A stretch of DNA of 64,000 nt from the NCBI GenBank assembly GCA_017472685.1, contig JAFUOO010000011.1:1-64000 (forward strand), given 5' to 3'. Each line of letters begins with the position of its first letter. Positions within the stretch are counted from its first letter, which is position 1. Below the pieces are notes generated by a model that was not told the DNA's origin, did not search any database, and worked only from the letters and a program-made list of their open reading frames with translations. The position numbers and the translations under genes are program-made. Below, piece by piece: positions 15,171 to 23,495 of the stretch. Source of the DNA: Clostridia bacterium. Its GTDB lineage: Bacteria; Bacillota; Clostridia; UMGS1883.

Positions 15171-16466
15171 ATGGTAACAAGCATCAGAAACGGTATGCCC
15201 ATGCTCGACACAGACGGGAAGCCCATGCACGCTCATGGCGCGGGCATTATGGAGGATAACGGATATTATTATATGTTCGGCGAGGTGCGCGACGGCGACA
15301 AGAGAGTTGCCTGCTACAGAAGCAAGGATCTCATGAACTGGGAGTTCAGAAACGTTGTTCTGCGTATCACTTCCGAGAAAAAGCCTCATTACATGAGAAC
15401 AGACCTTGACCTTGTGTATCATGGAAAGGGCGTAAACATTGAACGCCCCAAGGTTTTATACTGTGAAAAAACAAAGCAGTACGTTATGTGGATGCACTAT
15501 GAAAACGGCGTTGACTACAATGCCGCAAGATGTGCCATTGCCACATGCGACACTGTTGACGGCGACTATGTTTACCGCGGAAGCTTCAACCCTGTAGGCA
15601 ACGATGCGCGCGACTGTACACTTTATAAGGACAAGGACGGCACAGCGTATTTCTTTGCTTCGGGAAGAGACAATGCCGACATGATGGTTTACCGCCTTTC
15701 CGACGACTATATGTCTGTCGATGAGCAGGTAAAGGCTCTCTGGGCAGGTCAGTACCGCGAAGCGCCCGCAGTTTTTGAAAAGAACGGAAAATACTATATG
15801 CTTTCCTCCATGTGCACAGGCTGGAACCCCAACCAGGGCGGCAGTGCATCCTCCTTTGGTATCGAGGACAGATGGTCATCCATTTCAAACTTCGGCGACA
15901 GCGTAACCTTTAACTCTCAGCCTACTGCAGTTGTAAAGTTCGGCGAGCACTATATTTATGTTGCTGACCGCTGGGATCCGGTTGACTATAACAACTCCGG
16001 TTACATATTCCTTCCCATTACAATTGAAGACGGTGCATGTCATATTGAATGGGCTGACGAAATTTCCTTTGATGTCAAGACGAAGACCTATTCCGTATTT
16101 TCCATCGAATCTGAGGACTACCGTATCATGGCAAATGAATTTACGGCATATCTTTCAAGTGACGGTGCAGATGTGTTCACGCGTCCCCTTTCCTACAAGG
16201 ACGAAAGCCTTATCTGGAACTTCTGGGAAAAGGGCAACTGCTACAACATTGTGCACAAGGCAACAGGAAAGGGTCTTGCCTCCGACGGCACAATGCGCGA
16301 CATTTCCGACAAGAGATCAATGCTCTGGACTATAGAAAAATGCGAAGACAGAGTGAGAATTGTTAATGTTGAATCCGGAAAGGTGTTTGCAGTAAGAGGC
16401 AGAAGAGTTATGCTTGCATCTCCCGACGACAAGTTCGGCTATTGCAGAATAGTGAGAAAATATTGA
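15171..16466 (+). CDS. glycoside hydrolase, GH43-like five-bladed propeller
   Basis: This 431-aa protein has the repeated blade pattern of GH43 enzymes. The opening DTDGKPMHAHGAGIMEDNGY followed by YYMFGE is typical of the exo-beta-1,3-galactanase-like branch (GH43_24/34). Other blade motifs are IERPKVLY, DCTLYKDKDGTAYFF, REAPAVFEKNGKYYMLSS and YVADRWDP. The last 100 residues (about 325-431) look like a beta-trefoil or lectin-like module. There is no signal peptide, so it probably acts in the cytoplasm on imported oligosaccharides, or is released by another route. RBS AAGGAGG. It is flanked by terminators on both sides. The substrate is inferred from the branch only. Confidence 0.78.
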   Translation: MVTSIRNGMPMLDTDGKPMHAHGAGIMEDNGYYYMFGEVRDGDKRVACYRSKDLMNWEFRNVVLRITSEKKPHYMRTDLDLVYHGKGVNIERPKVLYCEKTKQYVMWMHYENGVDYNAARCAIATCDTVDGDYVYRGSFNPVGNDARDCTLYKDKDGTAYFFASGRDNADMMVYRLSDDYMSVDEQVKALWAGQYREAPAVFEKNGKYYMLSSMCTGWNPNQGGSASSFGIEDRWSSISNFGDSVTFNSQPTAVVKFGEHYIYVADRWDPVDYNNSGYIFLPITIEDGACHIEWADEISFDVKTKTYSVFSIESEDYRIMANEFTAYLSSDGADVFTRPLSYKDESLIWNFWEKGNCYNIVHKATGKGLASDGTMRDISDKRSMLWTIEKCEDRVRIVNVESGKVFAVRGRRVMLASPDDKFGYCRIVRKY

Positions 16467-16470
16467 TAAT

Positions 16471-16509
16471 ACAAAAAAATCGGTTGCCTGCGGCAACCGA
16501 TTTTTTTGT
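16471..16509. terminator. bidirectional terminator
   Basis: Perfect stem AAAAAAATCGGTTGCC with its complement and a TGC loop, between convergent genes. Confidence 0.8.
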
Positions 16510-16516
16510 ATGTTGA

Positions 16517-17032
16517 TTATATAACCTTAAAAGCTGCAAGAATAAGAATTACCAGCAAAACTGCATATACAGCACCTACAACTGCCTTGAAAACAACGGG
16601 TGTTTTCTTCGAGGAGTAGTAGAGGTTTTTGTCTGTAAGGTATGCATAAATCATGTTGAATACAAGAGCAATACCCAAAGCAACCCATGTAACGATTGTA
16701 CCCCATGCGCGTGTGCTGTTGCAGATAAGAGCTGCAATTGATGTGATTGACACGAAAAGACACATGAGAGAATACTTCAAAAATGACTTGTTTGACTTAT
16801 ATGCTGCGTATGCTGCGATGCCCATGAAGCCTACAATGCCGCAATAGAAAAGAATGCGTCTGATTGCAGCTGCCCCTGCTACGGTAACTGAAGAATTGGA
16901 CATGGATGCGATTACCGCAAGCAAAAGTGCATAAATTATAACTGCACAGTTAACAATGGTAATGTTATTTTCTGCCTTCTTTTTAATGGCAGTATCTATA
17001 TTTTTAACAGATGCTTTTGCAGACCTTTTCAT
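16517..17032 (-). CDS. integral membrane protein of unknown function
   Basis: This 171-aa protein has four to five predicted transmembrane helices (about residues 24-45, 56-75, 83-105, 113-132 and 148-168) with short loops. It has no signature that identifies a family and no charged residues within the helices that would suggest transport. The ATG at 17032 was chosen because AGGAGG lies eight bases ahead; the in-frame GTG two codons earlier is too close to it. It is monocistronic with its own promoter (minus-strand TTGACT, 17 bp, TATTAT at 17068-17096) and shares a terminator with the GH43-like gene. Confidence 0.65.
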   Translation of the reverse strand: MKRSAKASVKNIDTAIKKKAENNITIVNCAVIIYALLLAVIASMSNSSVTVAGAAAIRRILFYCGIVGFMGIAAYAAYKSNKSFLKYSLMCLFVSITSIAALICNSTRAWGTIVTWVALGIALVFNMIYAYLTDKNLYYSSKKTPVVFKAVVGAVYAVLLVILILAAFKVI

Positions 17033-17067
17033 TGTCACAGCCTCCTGAAATTGTTTACTACTTAACT

Positions 17068-17096
17068 ATAATACAATTTTTTTCAGGTAAAGTCAA
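17068..17096 (-). promoter_or_regulatory. sigma-A promoter of membrane protein gene
   Basis: Minus strand TTGACT (17091-17096), 17 bp, TATTAT (17068-17073). Confidence 0.65.
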
Positions 17097-17177
17097 CAAA
17101 AACAAGAAAATTTATGAACGATAAAAAATCATGTTGTCAAAAAATGAAAAAATGAGCAAAAAACTAATTTGAAACTA

Positions 17178-17206
17178 TTGCAAACAAAGCCCACTTGATG
17201 TATAAT
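17178..17206 (+). promoter_or_regulatory. sigma-A promoter of carAB
   Basis: TTGCAA (17178-17183), 17 bp, perfect TATAAT (17201-17206). The leader to carA is about 60 nt and shows no attenuator or PyrR-type structure. Confidence 0.7.
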
Positions 17207-17274
17207 GTATTATTAGAAAATTAGGAGAAAAATCCTATGGGATTTATCGAATAAATGAAAGGGCAGGTGCTGAA

Positions 17275-18330
17275 ATGAAAGCATATTTAATCCTTGAAGA
17301 CGGCTCAGTTTACGAGGGCGAGAGCATTGGTGCCGTGCGTGACTGCACGTGCGAAATCGTTGCAAATACCTCAGTTGTAGGCTACGTTGAAACACTTTCC
17401 GACCCATCTTACTACGGTCAGGGTGTTGTTCTCACATATCCTATCGTCGGCAGCTACGGCGTTAACCTCTCGGACATGGAATCAGAAAGAATCTGGGCAA
17501 AATGCCTTATTGTACGCGAGCTCAGTGAAGCGGCAAGCAACTTCCGTATGGAAATTACTCTTTCCGATTACCTCTGCCGTTACGGCGTAACAGGCATTGA
17601 GGGCGTTGACACACGCGCTATTGCAAGCAAGCTTCGTGACAAGGGCTCTATGACGGGCTTTGTAACAACAGCTCACTTTGAGCTTGACGAGGTTGTGGCA
17701 AAGCTTAAGGAATACAAGGCAAAGAACGGCATCAAGGCTGTAACAAGCGTAAGCAGCCGCCATATCGAAGGCAGTGGCAAGAAGGTTGCGGTTATTGACT
17801 ACGGCGTTAAGAAGAGCATTGTTGAGTCTCTTAAGGCTCGCAATCTTGACATAACAGTTTATCCTGCCACAACACCTATTGATGAAATCCTTGAAAAAAA
17901 GTACGACGGCATTGTTCTTTCAAATGGTCCCGGCAACCCCTGCGAATATGAAGATGTTATTGCTGATGTGAAGAAAATATACCAGTCTGACATTGCTGTT
18001 TTGGGTATTGAGCTCGGTCATGAGCTGATGGCTCTTGCAGCAGGCGGCAGTGTTGAAAAAATGGAGCACGGCCACAGAGGCGGCAACTACCCCGTAAAGT
18101 TCAATGACCTCGGCAGATTCTATATCACAAGCCAGAATCATGGCTACGTTGTTACAGCTATCGATGAAAGCGTTGCAGAGGTAAGCCACTATAATATCAA
18201 CGACTCCACAATAGAAGGTCTTAAGTACAAAGGAAAGAACATTCTGACAGTACAGTTTGCTCCTTGCCATGAAACAGACTTTATCTATGACAACTTTGTA
18301 AGCATGATGGGAGGTTGCGAAAATGCCTAA
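17275..18330 (+). CDS. carbamoyl-phosphate synthase small subunit, glutaminase triad lost
   Basis: This 351-aa protein has the CarA layout: an N-terminal CPSase_sm_chain domain (about 1-135, with GYVETLSDPSYYGQ and IEGVDTRAI) and a class I glutamine amidotransferase domain (about 165-345, with IVLSNGPGNP and GHRGGNYPVK, SQNHGY). CarA normally frees ammonia from glutamine and passes it to CarB. Here the nucleophile motif GICLGHQ reads GIELGHE (Glu246 replaces Cys), and the C-terminal GHPE of the triad reads FAPC at 328-331, so His and Glu are also gone. Glutamine hydrolysis by the usual mechanism should be impossible. The reading frame is otherwise intact and overlaps carB by eight bases, so a structural role in an ammonia-using enzyme is likely. 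Confidence 0.93.
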   Translation: MKAYLILEDGSVYEGESIGAVRDCTCEIVANTSVVGYVETLSDPSYYGQGVVLTYPIVGSYGVNLSDMESERIWAKCLIVRELSEAASNFRMEITLSDYLCRYGVTGIEGVDTRAIASKLRDKGSMTGFVTTAHFELDEVVAKLKEYKAKNGIKAVTSVSSRHIEGSGKKVAVIDYGVKKSIVESLKARNLDITVYPATTPIDEILEKKYDGIVLSNGPGNPCEYEDVIADVKKIYQSDIAVLGIELGHELMALAAGGSVEKMEHGHRGGNYPVKFNDLGRFYITSQNHGYVVTAIDESVAEVSHYNINDSTIEGLKYKGKNILTVQFAPCHETDFIYDNFVSMMGGCENA

Positions 18331-21300
18331 GAATACTGATGTTAAAAAGGTTCTTGTTATCGGCTCAGGTCCTATTATCATAGGTCAGGCTGCCGAGTTC
18401 GACTATGCAGGTACACAGGCGTGCCGTACTCTTAAGGAGGAAGGCATGGAGGTTGTGCTCATAAACTCCAACCCCGCTACCATCATGACCGATAAGGACA
18501 TTGCGGACAAGGTTTATATCGAGCCCTTGACAATTGAAACATTAAAGAAGGTAATCATCGCCGAAAAGCCCGACTCTATCCTTCCCACACTGGGTGGTCA
18601 GACAGGCTTGAACCTTGCAATGGAAATTGCGGAAACAGGCTTTTTGGAAGAGCACGGCGTAAAGCTTCTGGGTACAAGCCCCGAAACAATCCGCATGGCT
18701 GAGGACCGTCAGGGCTTCAAGGATGCAATGGAAGATATCGGTCAGCCCTGTATCGCATCAAAGGTTGTTGAAACCTATGCCGACGGTCTGGCATTTGCAA
18801 AGGAAATCGGCTTCCCCGTAATTATCCGTCCCGCTTACACACTGGGCGGTACAGGCGGCGGTATTGCTGAAAACGAAGAAGAATTCAGTCAGATTGCACC
18901 CCACGGTATCCGTCTTTCCAGAGTTGGTCAGATCCTGGTTGAAAAGTGTATCGCAGGCTGGAAGGAAATCGAATTCGAAGCAATGCGTGACGCATCAGGC
19001 AGTGCTATCACAATCTGCTCCATGGAAAATCTGGACCCCGTAGGCGTTCACACAGGTGACAGTATAGTTGTTGCACCTGCGCAGACACTTGCCACTAAGG
19101 AATTCAACATGCTCCGTGAAGCGGCACTTAAGATTATAAACAAGCTCGGCGTTGAAGGCGGCTGTAACATTCAGTTTGCTTTAGAGCCCAATAGCTTTGA
19201 ATATGCAGTTATCGAGGTTAACCCCCGTCTTTCCCGTTCCTCTGCATTGGCAAGTAAGGCTACAGGCTACCCCATTGCAAAGGTTGCTACAAGAATTGCC
19301 ATGGGCTACAACCTTGATGAAATCAAGAACGCTGTAACAGGCAAGACCTTTGCAGGCTTTGAGCCCACAATTGACTACATTGTTGCAAAGTTCCCCAAGT
19401 GGCCCTTCGACAAGTTCGTAACAGCTGAAAGAAAGCTGGGTACACAGATGAAGGCAACAGGCGAGGTTATGAGTATTGCCACAAGCTTTGAGGGTGCTCT
19501 CTTAAAGGCTGTGCGTTCTCTCGAGCTTAACATTTTCCAGCTTGATTTGCCCCAGTACAGAGAATTTACAAAGGAAATGCTTTACGAGGAGCTCAAGAAG
19601 ATTGACGACATGCGTCTGTTTGTTATTGCTCAGGCATTCCTTAAGGGCATCACAGTTGAAGAAATTCATGACATAACAAAGATTGACAACTGGTTCCTTA
19701 CAAAGATTAAGGCAATTGTTGACCTTGGAGTGGAGCTTAAGAAAGGCTCCCTTACACCCGAAAAGCTCGAAAAAGCAAAGATTTACGGCTATACAGACAA
19801 GATTATCGGCGAATATGTTGGTATGGACGAAAAGGCTGTAAAAGAAATGCGTAAGGCAAACTCCATTATGCCTGCATACAAGATGGTTGACACCTGTGCA
19901 GCTGAGTTCGAAGCAATTACACCCTACTACTACTCCTGCTACGGAAGCGAAAACGAATCCAAGGGCGAAGTACAGGAGGGCAAAAAGAAGATTATGGTAC
20001 TGGGCTCAGGTCCTATCAGAATCGGTCAGGGTATCGAATTCGACTACTGCTCCGTTCACTGTGTATGGGCACTCAAGAGTCTTGGGTATGAAACAATTAT
20101 CGTAAACAATAACCCTGAAACAGTTTCTACTGACTTTGACATTGCGGACAAGCTCTATTTCGAGCCCCTTACACCCGAGGATGTTGAAAACATTGTTGAC
20201 CTTGAACAGCCCTACGGTGCAATTGTACAGTTCGGCGGACAGACAGCAATCAAGCTCACAAAGGCTCTTAAGGACATGGGCGTAAGAATTCTCGGTACAA
20301 AGGCTGAGGACGTTGACAGAGCAGAAGACAGAGAGCTCTTTGACGAAATTCTGGAAGCAAACAACATTCCCCGTCCTGCGGGCAGAACAGTATTCACCTG
20401 CGAAGAGGCAATTGAGGCAGCTAACGAAATCGGCTACCCCGTGCTTGTTCGTCCCAGCTATGTATTGGGCGGTCAGGGGATGGAAATTGCATATAACGAC
20501 CGCGACATTACTGTATACATGGAAATTATTAACCGCAGTGTACAGGAGCATCCCATCCTTGTTGATAAGTATGTTATCGGTAAGGAGGTTGAGGTTGACG
20601 CAGTATGTGACGGCGAGGACATTCTCATCCCCGGTATTATGGAGCACATCGAAAGAACAGGTGTTCACTCCGGTGACTCAATTTCTGTTTACCCCACACA
20701 GACAATCAGCCAGAAGGACATTGACACAATTATTGACTACACAGAAAAGCTTGCAAGAGCACTTAACGTTGTAGGTCTTATCAATATTCAGTTTATCGTT
20801 GCATCCGACGGCGTATACATCATCGAGGTTAACCCCCGTTCCAGCCGTACAGTGCCTTACATCAGCAAGGTTACTAACGTGCCCATTGTAAAGCTGGCTG
20901 TAAGAGCTATGATGGGTGAAAAGCTTAAGGATATGGGCTACGGCATAGGTCTTAACCCTGCGGCTGACTACGTTGCAGTAAAGATGCCTGTGTTCAGCTT
21001 TGAAAAGCTCCACGATGTTGACATAAGCCTTGGTCCCGAAATGAAGTCTACAGGTGAGGTTTTGGGTATTGCTCCCACCTTCCACGAGGCTCTTTACAAG
21101 TCCTTCGTTGGCAGCAACATGAAGATTCCTACAGAGGGCAACCTTCTTATCACTGTAAGAGACACAGACAAGGAAGAGGTTTGTGCTCTCGCTAAGGAAT
21201 TTGAAAAGCATGGCTTCAGAATTTACGCTACAGGCGGCACCTGCAAATACCTTATTGACAACGGCGTAAATGCAAAGAAGGTAAACAAGATTGCTGAAGG

Positions 21301-21526
21301 CGCTCCCGACATTCTGGACTTCATCTCAGGCGGCGGTTGCGATTTGGTTATCAACACACCTACAAGAGGTCGTCAGCATAACCGCGACGGCTTCAAGATA
21401 AGAAGAACAAGTGTTGAAAGAAGCATACCCTGTCTTACAAGCCTTGACACTGCAAAGGCACTCCTGGCAAGTATTGAACAGAAGTCTGCAGGCGATGTAG
21501 GTATTATTGATATTTCAACCCTGTAA
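18323..21526 (+). CDS. carbamoyl-phosphate synthase large subunit
   Basis: This 1067-aa protein has full CarB length. Two homologous halves each carry a PreATP-grasp and an ATP-grasp domain (first with GSGPIIIGQAAEFDYAG, GGTGGGIAEN and EVNPRLSRSSALASKATGYP; second with GSGPIRIGQGIEFDYC, GGQGMEIAY and EVNPRSSRTVPYISK). A helical oligomerisation domain sits between them. The C-terminal MGS-like allosteric domain (about 930-1067, ATGGTCKYL) normally senses UMP or IMP and ornithine. It makes carbamoyl phosphate for pyrimidines and arginine. The start overlaps carA and follows GGGAGG. Catalytic motifs appear complete, in contrast to CarA. Confidence 0.97.
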   Translation: MPKNTDVKKVLVIGSGPIIIGQAAEFDYAGTQACRTLKEEGMEVVLINSNPATIMTDKDIADKVYIEPLTIETLKKVIIAEKPDSILPTLGGQTGLNLAMEIAETGFLEEHGVKLLGTSPETIRMAEDRQGFKDAMEDIGQPCIASKVVETYADGLAFAKEIGFPVIIRPAYTLGGTGGGIAENEEEFSQIAPHGIRLSRVGQILVEKCIAGWKEIEFEAMRDASGSAITICSMENLDPVGVHTGDSIVVAPAQTLATKEFNMLREAALKIINKLGVEGGCNIQFALEPNSFEYAVIEVNPRLSRSSALASKATGYPIAKVATRIAMGYNLDEIKNAVTGKTFAGFEPTIDYIVAKFPKWPFDKFVTAERKLGTQMKATGEVMSIATSFEGALLKAVRSLELNIFQLDLPQYREFTKEMLYEELKKIDDMRLFVIAQAFLKGITVEEIHDITKIDNWFLTKIKAIVDLGVELKKGSLTPEKLEKAKIYGYTDKIIGEYVGMDEKAVKEMRKANSIMPAYKMVDTCAAEFEAITPYYYSCYGSENESKGEVQEGKKKIMVLGSGPIRIGQGIEFDYCSVHCVWALKSLGYETIIVNNNPETVSTDFDIADKLYFEPLTPEDVENIVDLEQPYGAIVQFGGQTAIKLTKALKDMGVRILGTKAEDVDRAEDRELFDEILEANNIPRPAGRTVFTCEEAIEAANEIGYPVLVRPSYVLGGQGMEIAYNDRDITVYMEIINRSVQEHPILVDKYVIGKEVEVDAVCDGEDILIPGIMEHIERTGVHSGDSISVYPTQTISQKDIDTIIDYTEKLARALNVVGLINIQFIVASDGVYIIEVNPRSSRTVPYISKVTNVPIVKLAVRAMMGEKLKDMGYGIGLNPAADYVAVKMPVFSFEKLHDVDISLGPEMKSTGEVLGIAPTFHEALYKSFVGSNMKIPTEGNLLITVRDTDKEEVCALAKEFEKHGFRIYATGGTCKYLIDNGVNAKKVNKIAEGAPDILDFISGGGCDLVINTPTRGRQHNRDGFKIRRTSVERSIPCLTSLDTAKALLASIEQKSAGDVGIIDISTL

Positions 21527-21540
21527 AGTTGAAATATCAA

Positions 21541-21570
21541 GTGCAGAATGCAAAATGCAGAGTGCAGAAT
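21541..21570 (+). repeat. 7-bp-period repeat, copy 3
   Basis: GTGCAGAATGCAAAATGCAG followed by AGTGCAGAAT, directly after carB. The ATTAAGGAAA tail seen in the other copies is missing, but a terminator hairpin follows ten bases later. Confidence 0.7.
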
Positions 21571-21579
21571 GATATAACT

Positions 21580-21620
21580 AACATTCACCGCCGAAAATGT
21601 CGGTGGTGAATGTTTTGTTT
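21580..21620 (+). terminator. terminator of carAB
   Basis: 15-bp perfect stem AACATTCACCGCCGA with its complement, AAATG loop, then TTGTTTTT. Confidence 0.75.
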
Positions 21621-21632
21621 TTGGTGATTTGT

Positions 21633-23012
21633 ATGACGATAGATTTTAACGAACAAGAAATAATAATAGCGAGGGTTAAAGCTCTTTTGGCGGGCGAGGA
21701 AAAGTTCGCCCTGGTTGAAACCTACGGCTGTCAGCAGAATGTCAACGACTCGCAAAAGTACGAGGGCATTTTAATGGAAATGGGCTACACCTTAACCACG
21801 GACCGTGAAAAGGCAGACTTTATAATGTTCAACACCTGCGCTGTCCGTGAAAATGCCGAAAAAAAGGTCTTTGGCAACATAGGTGCATTAAAGCATCTTA
21901 AGGCAAAAAAGCCGGATATGGTTATAGCTATTGCAGGCTGTATGAGCCAGCAGGAGGATGTAAGCAAGAGATTAAAATCAAAATATCCTCATGTTGACAT
22001 GATTTTGGGCACCCGCGCTATGGCGACCTTTCCTGCTCTTCTGGAAAAGGTGCTTACCGAGGAAAAGTGCCGTGTTATAGAAAGACAGGAGATTGACTAT
22101 ATCTGCGAAAACGTGCCCACCAATTACGACGGTGGCTGCAAGGCTTTTGTTTCCATTATGTACGGCTGTAACAACTTCTGCACCTACTGCATTGTGCCCT
22201 ATGTGCGCGGAAGAGAGCGAAGCCGCAGCATGGATGCTGTTCTTAGCGAGTGCCGTCTTTTGGCAGAAAAGGGCGTTAAGGAAATAACGCTGCTCGGGCA
22301 GAATGTCAACAGCTACGGTAAGGATATGGGCATGACAGAAGGCTTTGCAACCTTACTTTCCGAGGTTGACAAAATAGAGGGAATAGAGCGCATAAGGTTT
22401 ATGTCAAGCCACCCCAAGGACATTTCCCACAAGGTTTTGGAGGTTATGTCAGAAAGCCGCCACATCTGCCACCAGCTTCATCTGCCGCTTCAGTCGGGCA
22501 GTGATAAGCTTTTACGCGAAATGAACCGTGTTTACAACCGCGAAAGGTATCTTTCCATTGTAAATAAGGCAAAGGCGCTTATGCCCGATTTGGCAATAAC
22601 AACGGACATTATTGTGGGTTTCCCCACGGAAACAGAAGCGGACTTCGAGGATACAATCAGCATGCTTAAAGAGGTTAAGTATGACAGCATCTTCTCGTTT
22701 ATATATTCACGCCGTGAGGGTACTCCTGCGGCGAAGATGGACTTTGTGTCAACCGAAGAGGAGATTAAGGCTCGCTTTGACCGCCTTTTAGAGGTGCAGA
22801 ACGCCATCAGCTATGAGCTCAACAAAAAGTGCGAGGGTGAAATTCAAGAGGTGCTTGTTGAGGGTATAAGCAAGGAAGACGGCGTTTTAACAAGCCGTAA
22901 CTACGCAAATAAAATAGTTAATTTCCCCGGGGATGAAAGCCTTGTGGGCAAAATTGTAAAAGTAAAAATAACCAGGGCACAGACCTGGATTTTGTTAGGA
23001 GAATTATTATGA
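21633..23012 (+). CDS. tRNA-2-methylthio-N6-dimethylallyladenosine synthase MiaB
   Basis: This 459-aa radical-SAM methylthiotransferase adds a methylthio group to i6A37 in tRNAs reading UNN codons. The N-terminal UPF0004 domain holds three Cys for the auxiliary [4Fe-4S] cluster (TYGCQQNVNDS, NTCAVRENAEKK, AGCMSQQE). The radical SAM motif is YGCNNFCTYCIVPYVRG. A C-terminal TRAM domain (about 390-455) binds the substrate tRNA. The ATG at 21633 follows GGTGAT; the longer frame from 21597 would overlap the carAB terminator. It overlaps the next gene by ATGA, so the two are coupled. Confidence 0.93.
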   Translation: MTIDFNEQEIIIARVKALLAGEEKFALVETYGCQQNVNDSQKYEGILMEMGYTLTTDREKADFIMFNTCAVRENAEKKVFGNIGALKHLKAKKPDMVIAIAGCMSQQEDVSKRLKSKYPHVDMILGTRAMATFPALLEKVLTEEKCRVIERQEIDYICENVPTNYDGGCKAFVSIMYGCNNFCTYCIVPYVRGRERSRSMDAVLSECRLLAEKGVKEITLLGQNVNSYGKDMGMTEGFATLLSEVDKIEGIERIRFMSSHPKDISHKVLEVMSESRHICHQLHLPLQSGSDKLLREMNRVYNRERYLSIVNKAKALMPDLAITTDIIVGFPTETEADFEDTISMLKEVKYDSIFSFIYSRREGTPAAKMDFVSTEEEIKARFDRLLEVQNAISYELNKKCEGEIQEVLVEGISKEDGVLTSRNYANKIVNFPGDESLVGKIVKVKITRAQTWILLGELL

Positions 23013-23398
23013 GTGAAATTTTAACTAAAGCAAGAGAATTAGGTCAGGCTATTGTTGACAGCGAGGAATACAAAAACCTTAAGGAAGCCGAGGAAAAGCA
23101 GGAAAAGGACGAAGAGGCTATGGCTCTTCTGGTTGAGTACAACAACGTGAGAAAGGCTCTTGCAGAGGAAATCAACGCCTCCGAGGTAAGCGACGAAAGA
23201 ATGGCCCAAATCCGTACGCAGCTCGAGGAAACCTACGAAAAGGTTATGAGCCACCCCACAATAAGCGAGTATTATGAAGCTCAGCAGAAGTTTGAGAGCG
23301 TTGTTCAGCAGATGAACGCAATCCTCACATATTTCATGACAGGTCAGATTTCGGGCGGCTGCTCGGGCAACTGCTCAGGCTGTTCAAGCTGTGGTTAA
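23009..23398 (+). CDS. YlbF/YmcA-family protein with cysteine-rich tail
   Basis: This 129-aa protein is a helical YlbF/YmcA-family (Com_YlbF) protein with an N-terminal IVDSEEYKNLKEAEEKQ helix and a long central helical region. In Bacillus subtilis, YlbF, YmcA and YaaT (RicFAT) form an iron-sulfur-containing complex that controls RNase Y, and ymcA lies directly after miaB (ymcB), as here. The unusual part is the end: after a 110-aa helical body comes a Gly/Ser/Cys tail, GGCSGNCSGCSSCG, with four Cys in a regular CxxxCxxCxxC array able to bind a metal or an Fe-S cluster. The start overlaps miaB (ATGA). A hairpin terminator follows. Confidence 0.82.
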   Translation: MSEILTKARELGQAIVDSEEYKNLKEAEEKQEKDEEAMALLVEYNNVRKALAEEINASEVSDERMAQIRTQLEETYEKVMSHPTISEYYEAQQKFESVVQQMNAILTYFMTGQISGGCSGNCSGCSSCG

Positions 23399-23432
23399 TT
23401 TTTGGATTAAATGTGAATAATAAGTAAAAACA

Positions 23433-23464
23433 AAAGCGACCTTATTGTACAGTAAGGTCGCTTT
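23433..23464 (+). terminator. terminator of miaB operon
   Basis: 12-bp stem AAAGCGACCTTA with its complement and an eight-base loop, ending in TTTG. The T-run is short. Confidence 0.55.
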
Positions 23465-23495
23465 GTGATAAAATAAAGAAAAGGCGGTGATAGGT

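Noticed and set aside
17207..17274. A PyrR- or arginine-type attenuator in front of carAB.
   Set aside because: The leader is short and has no stem-loop with a T-run.
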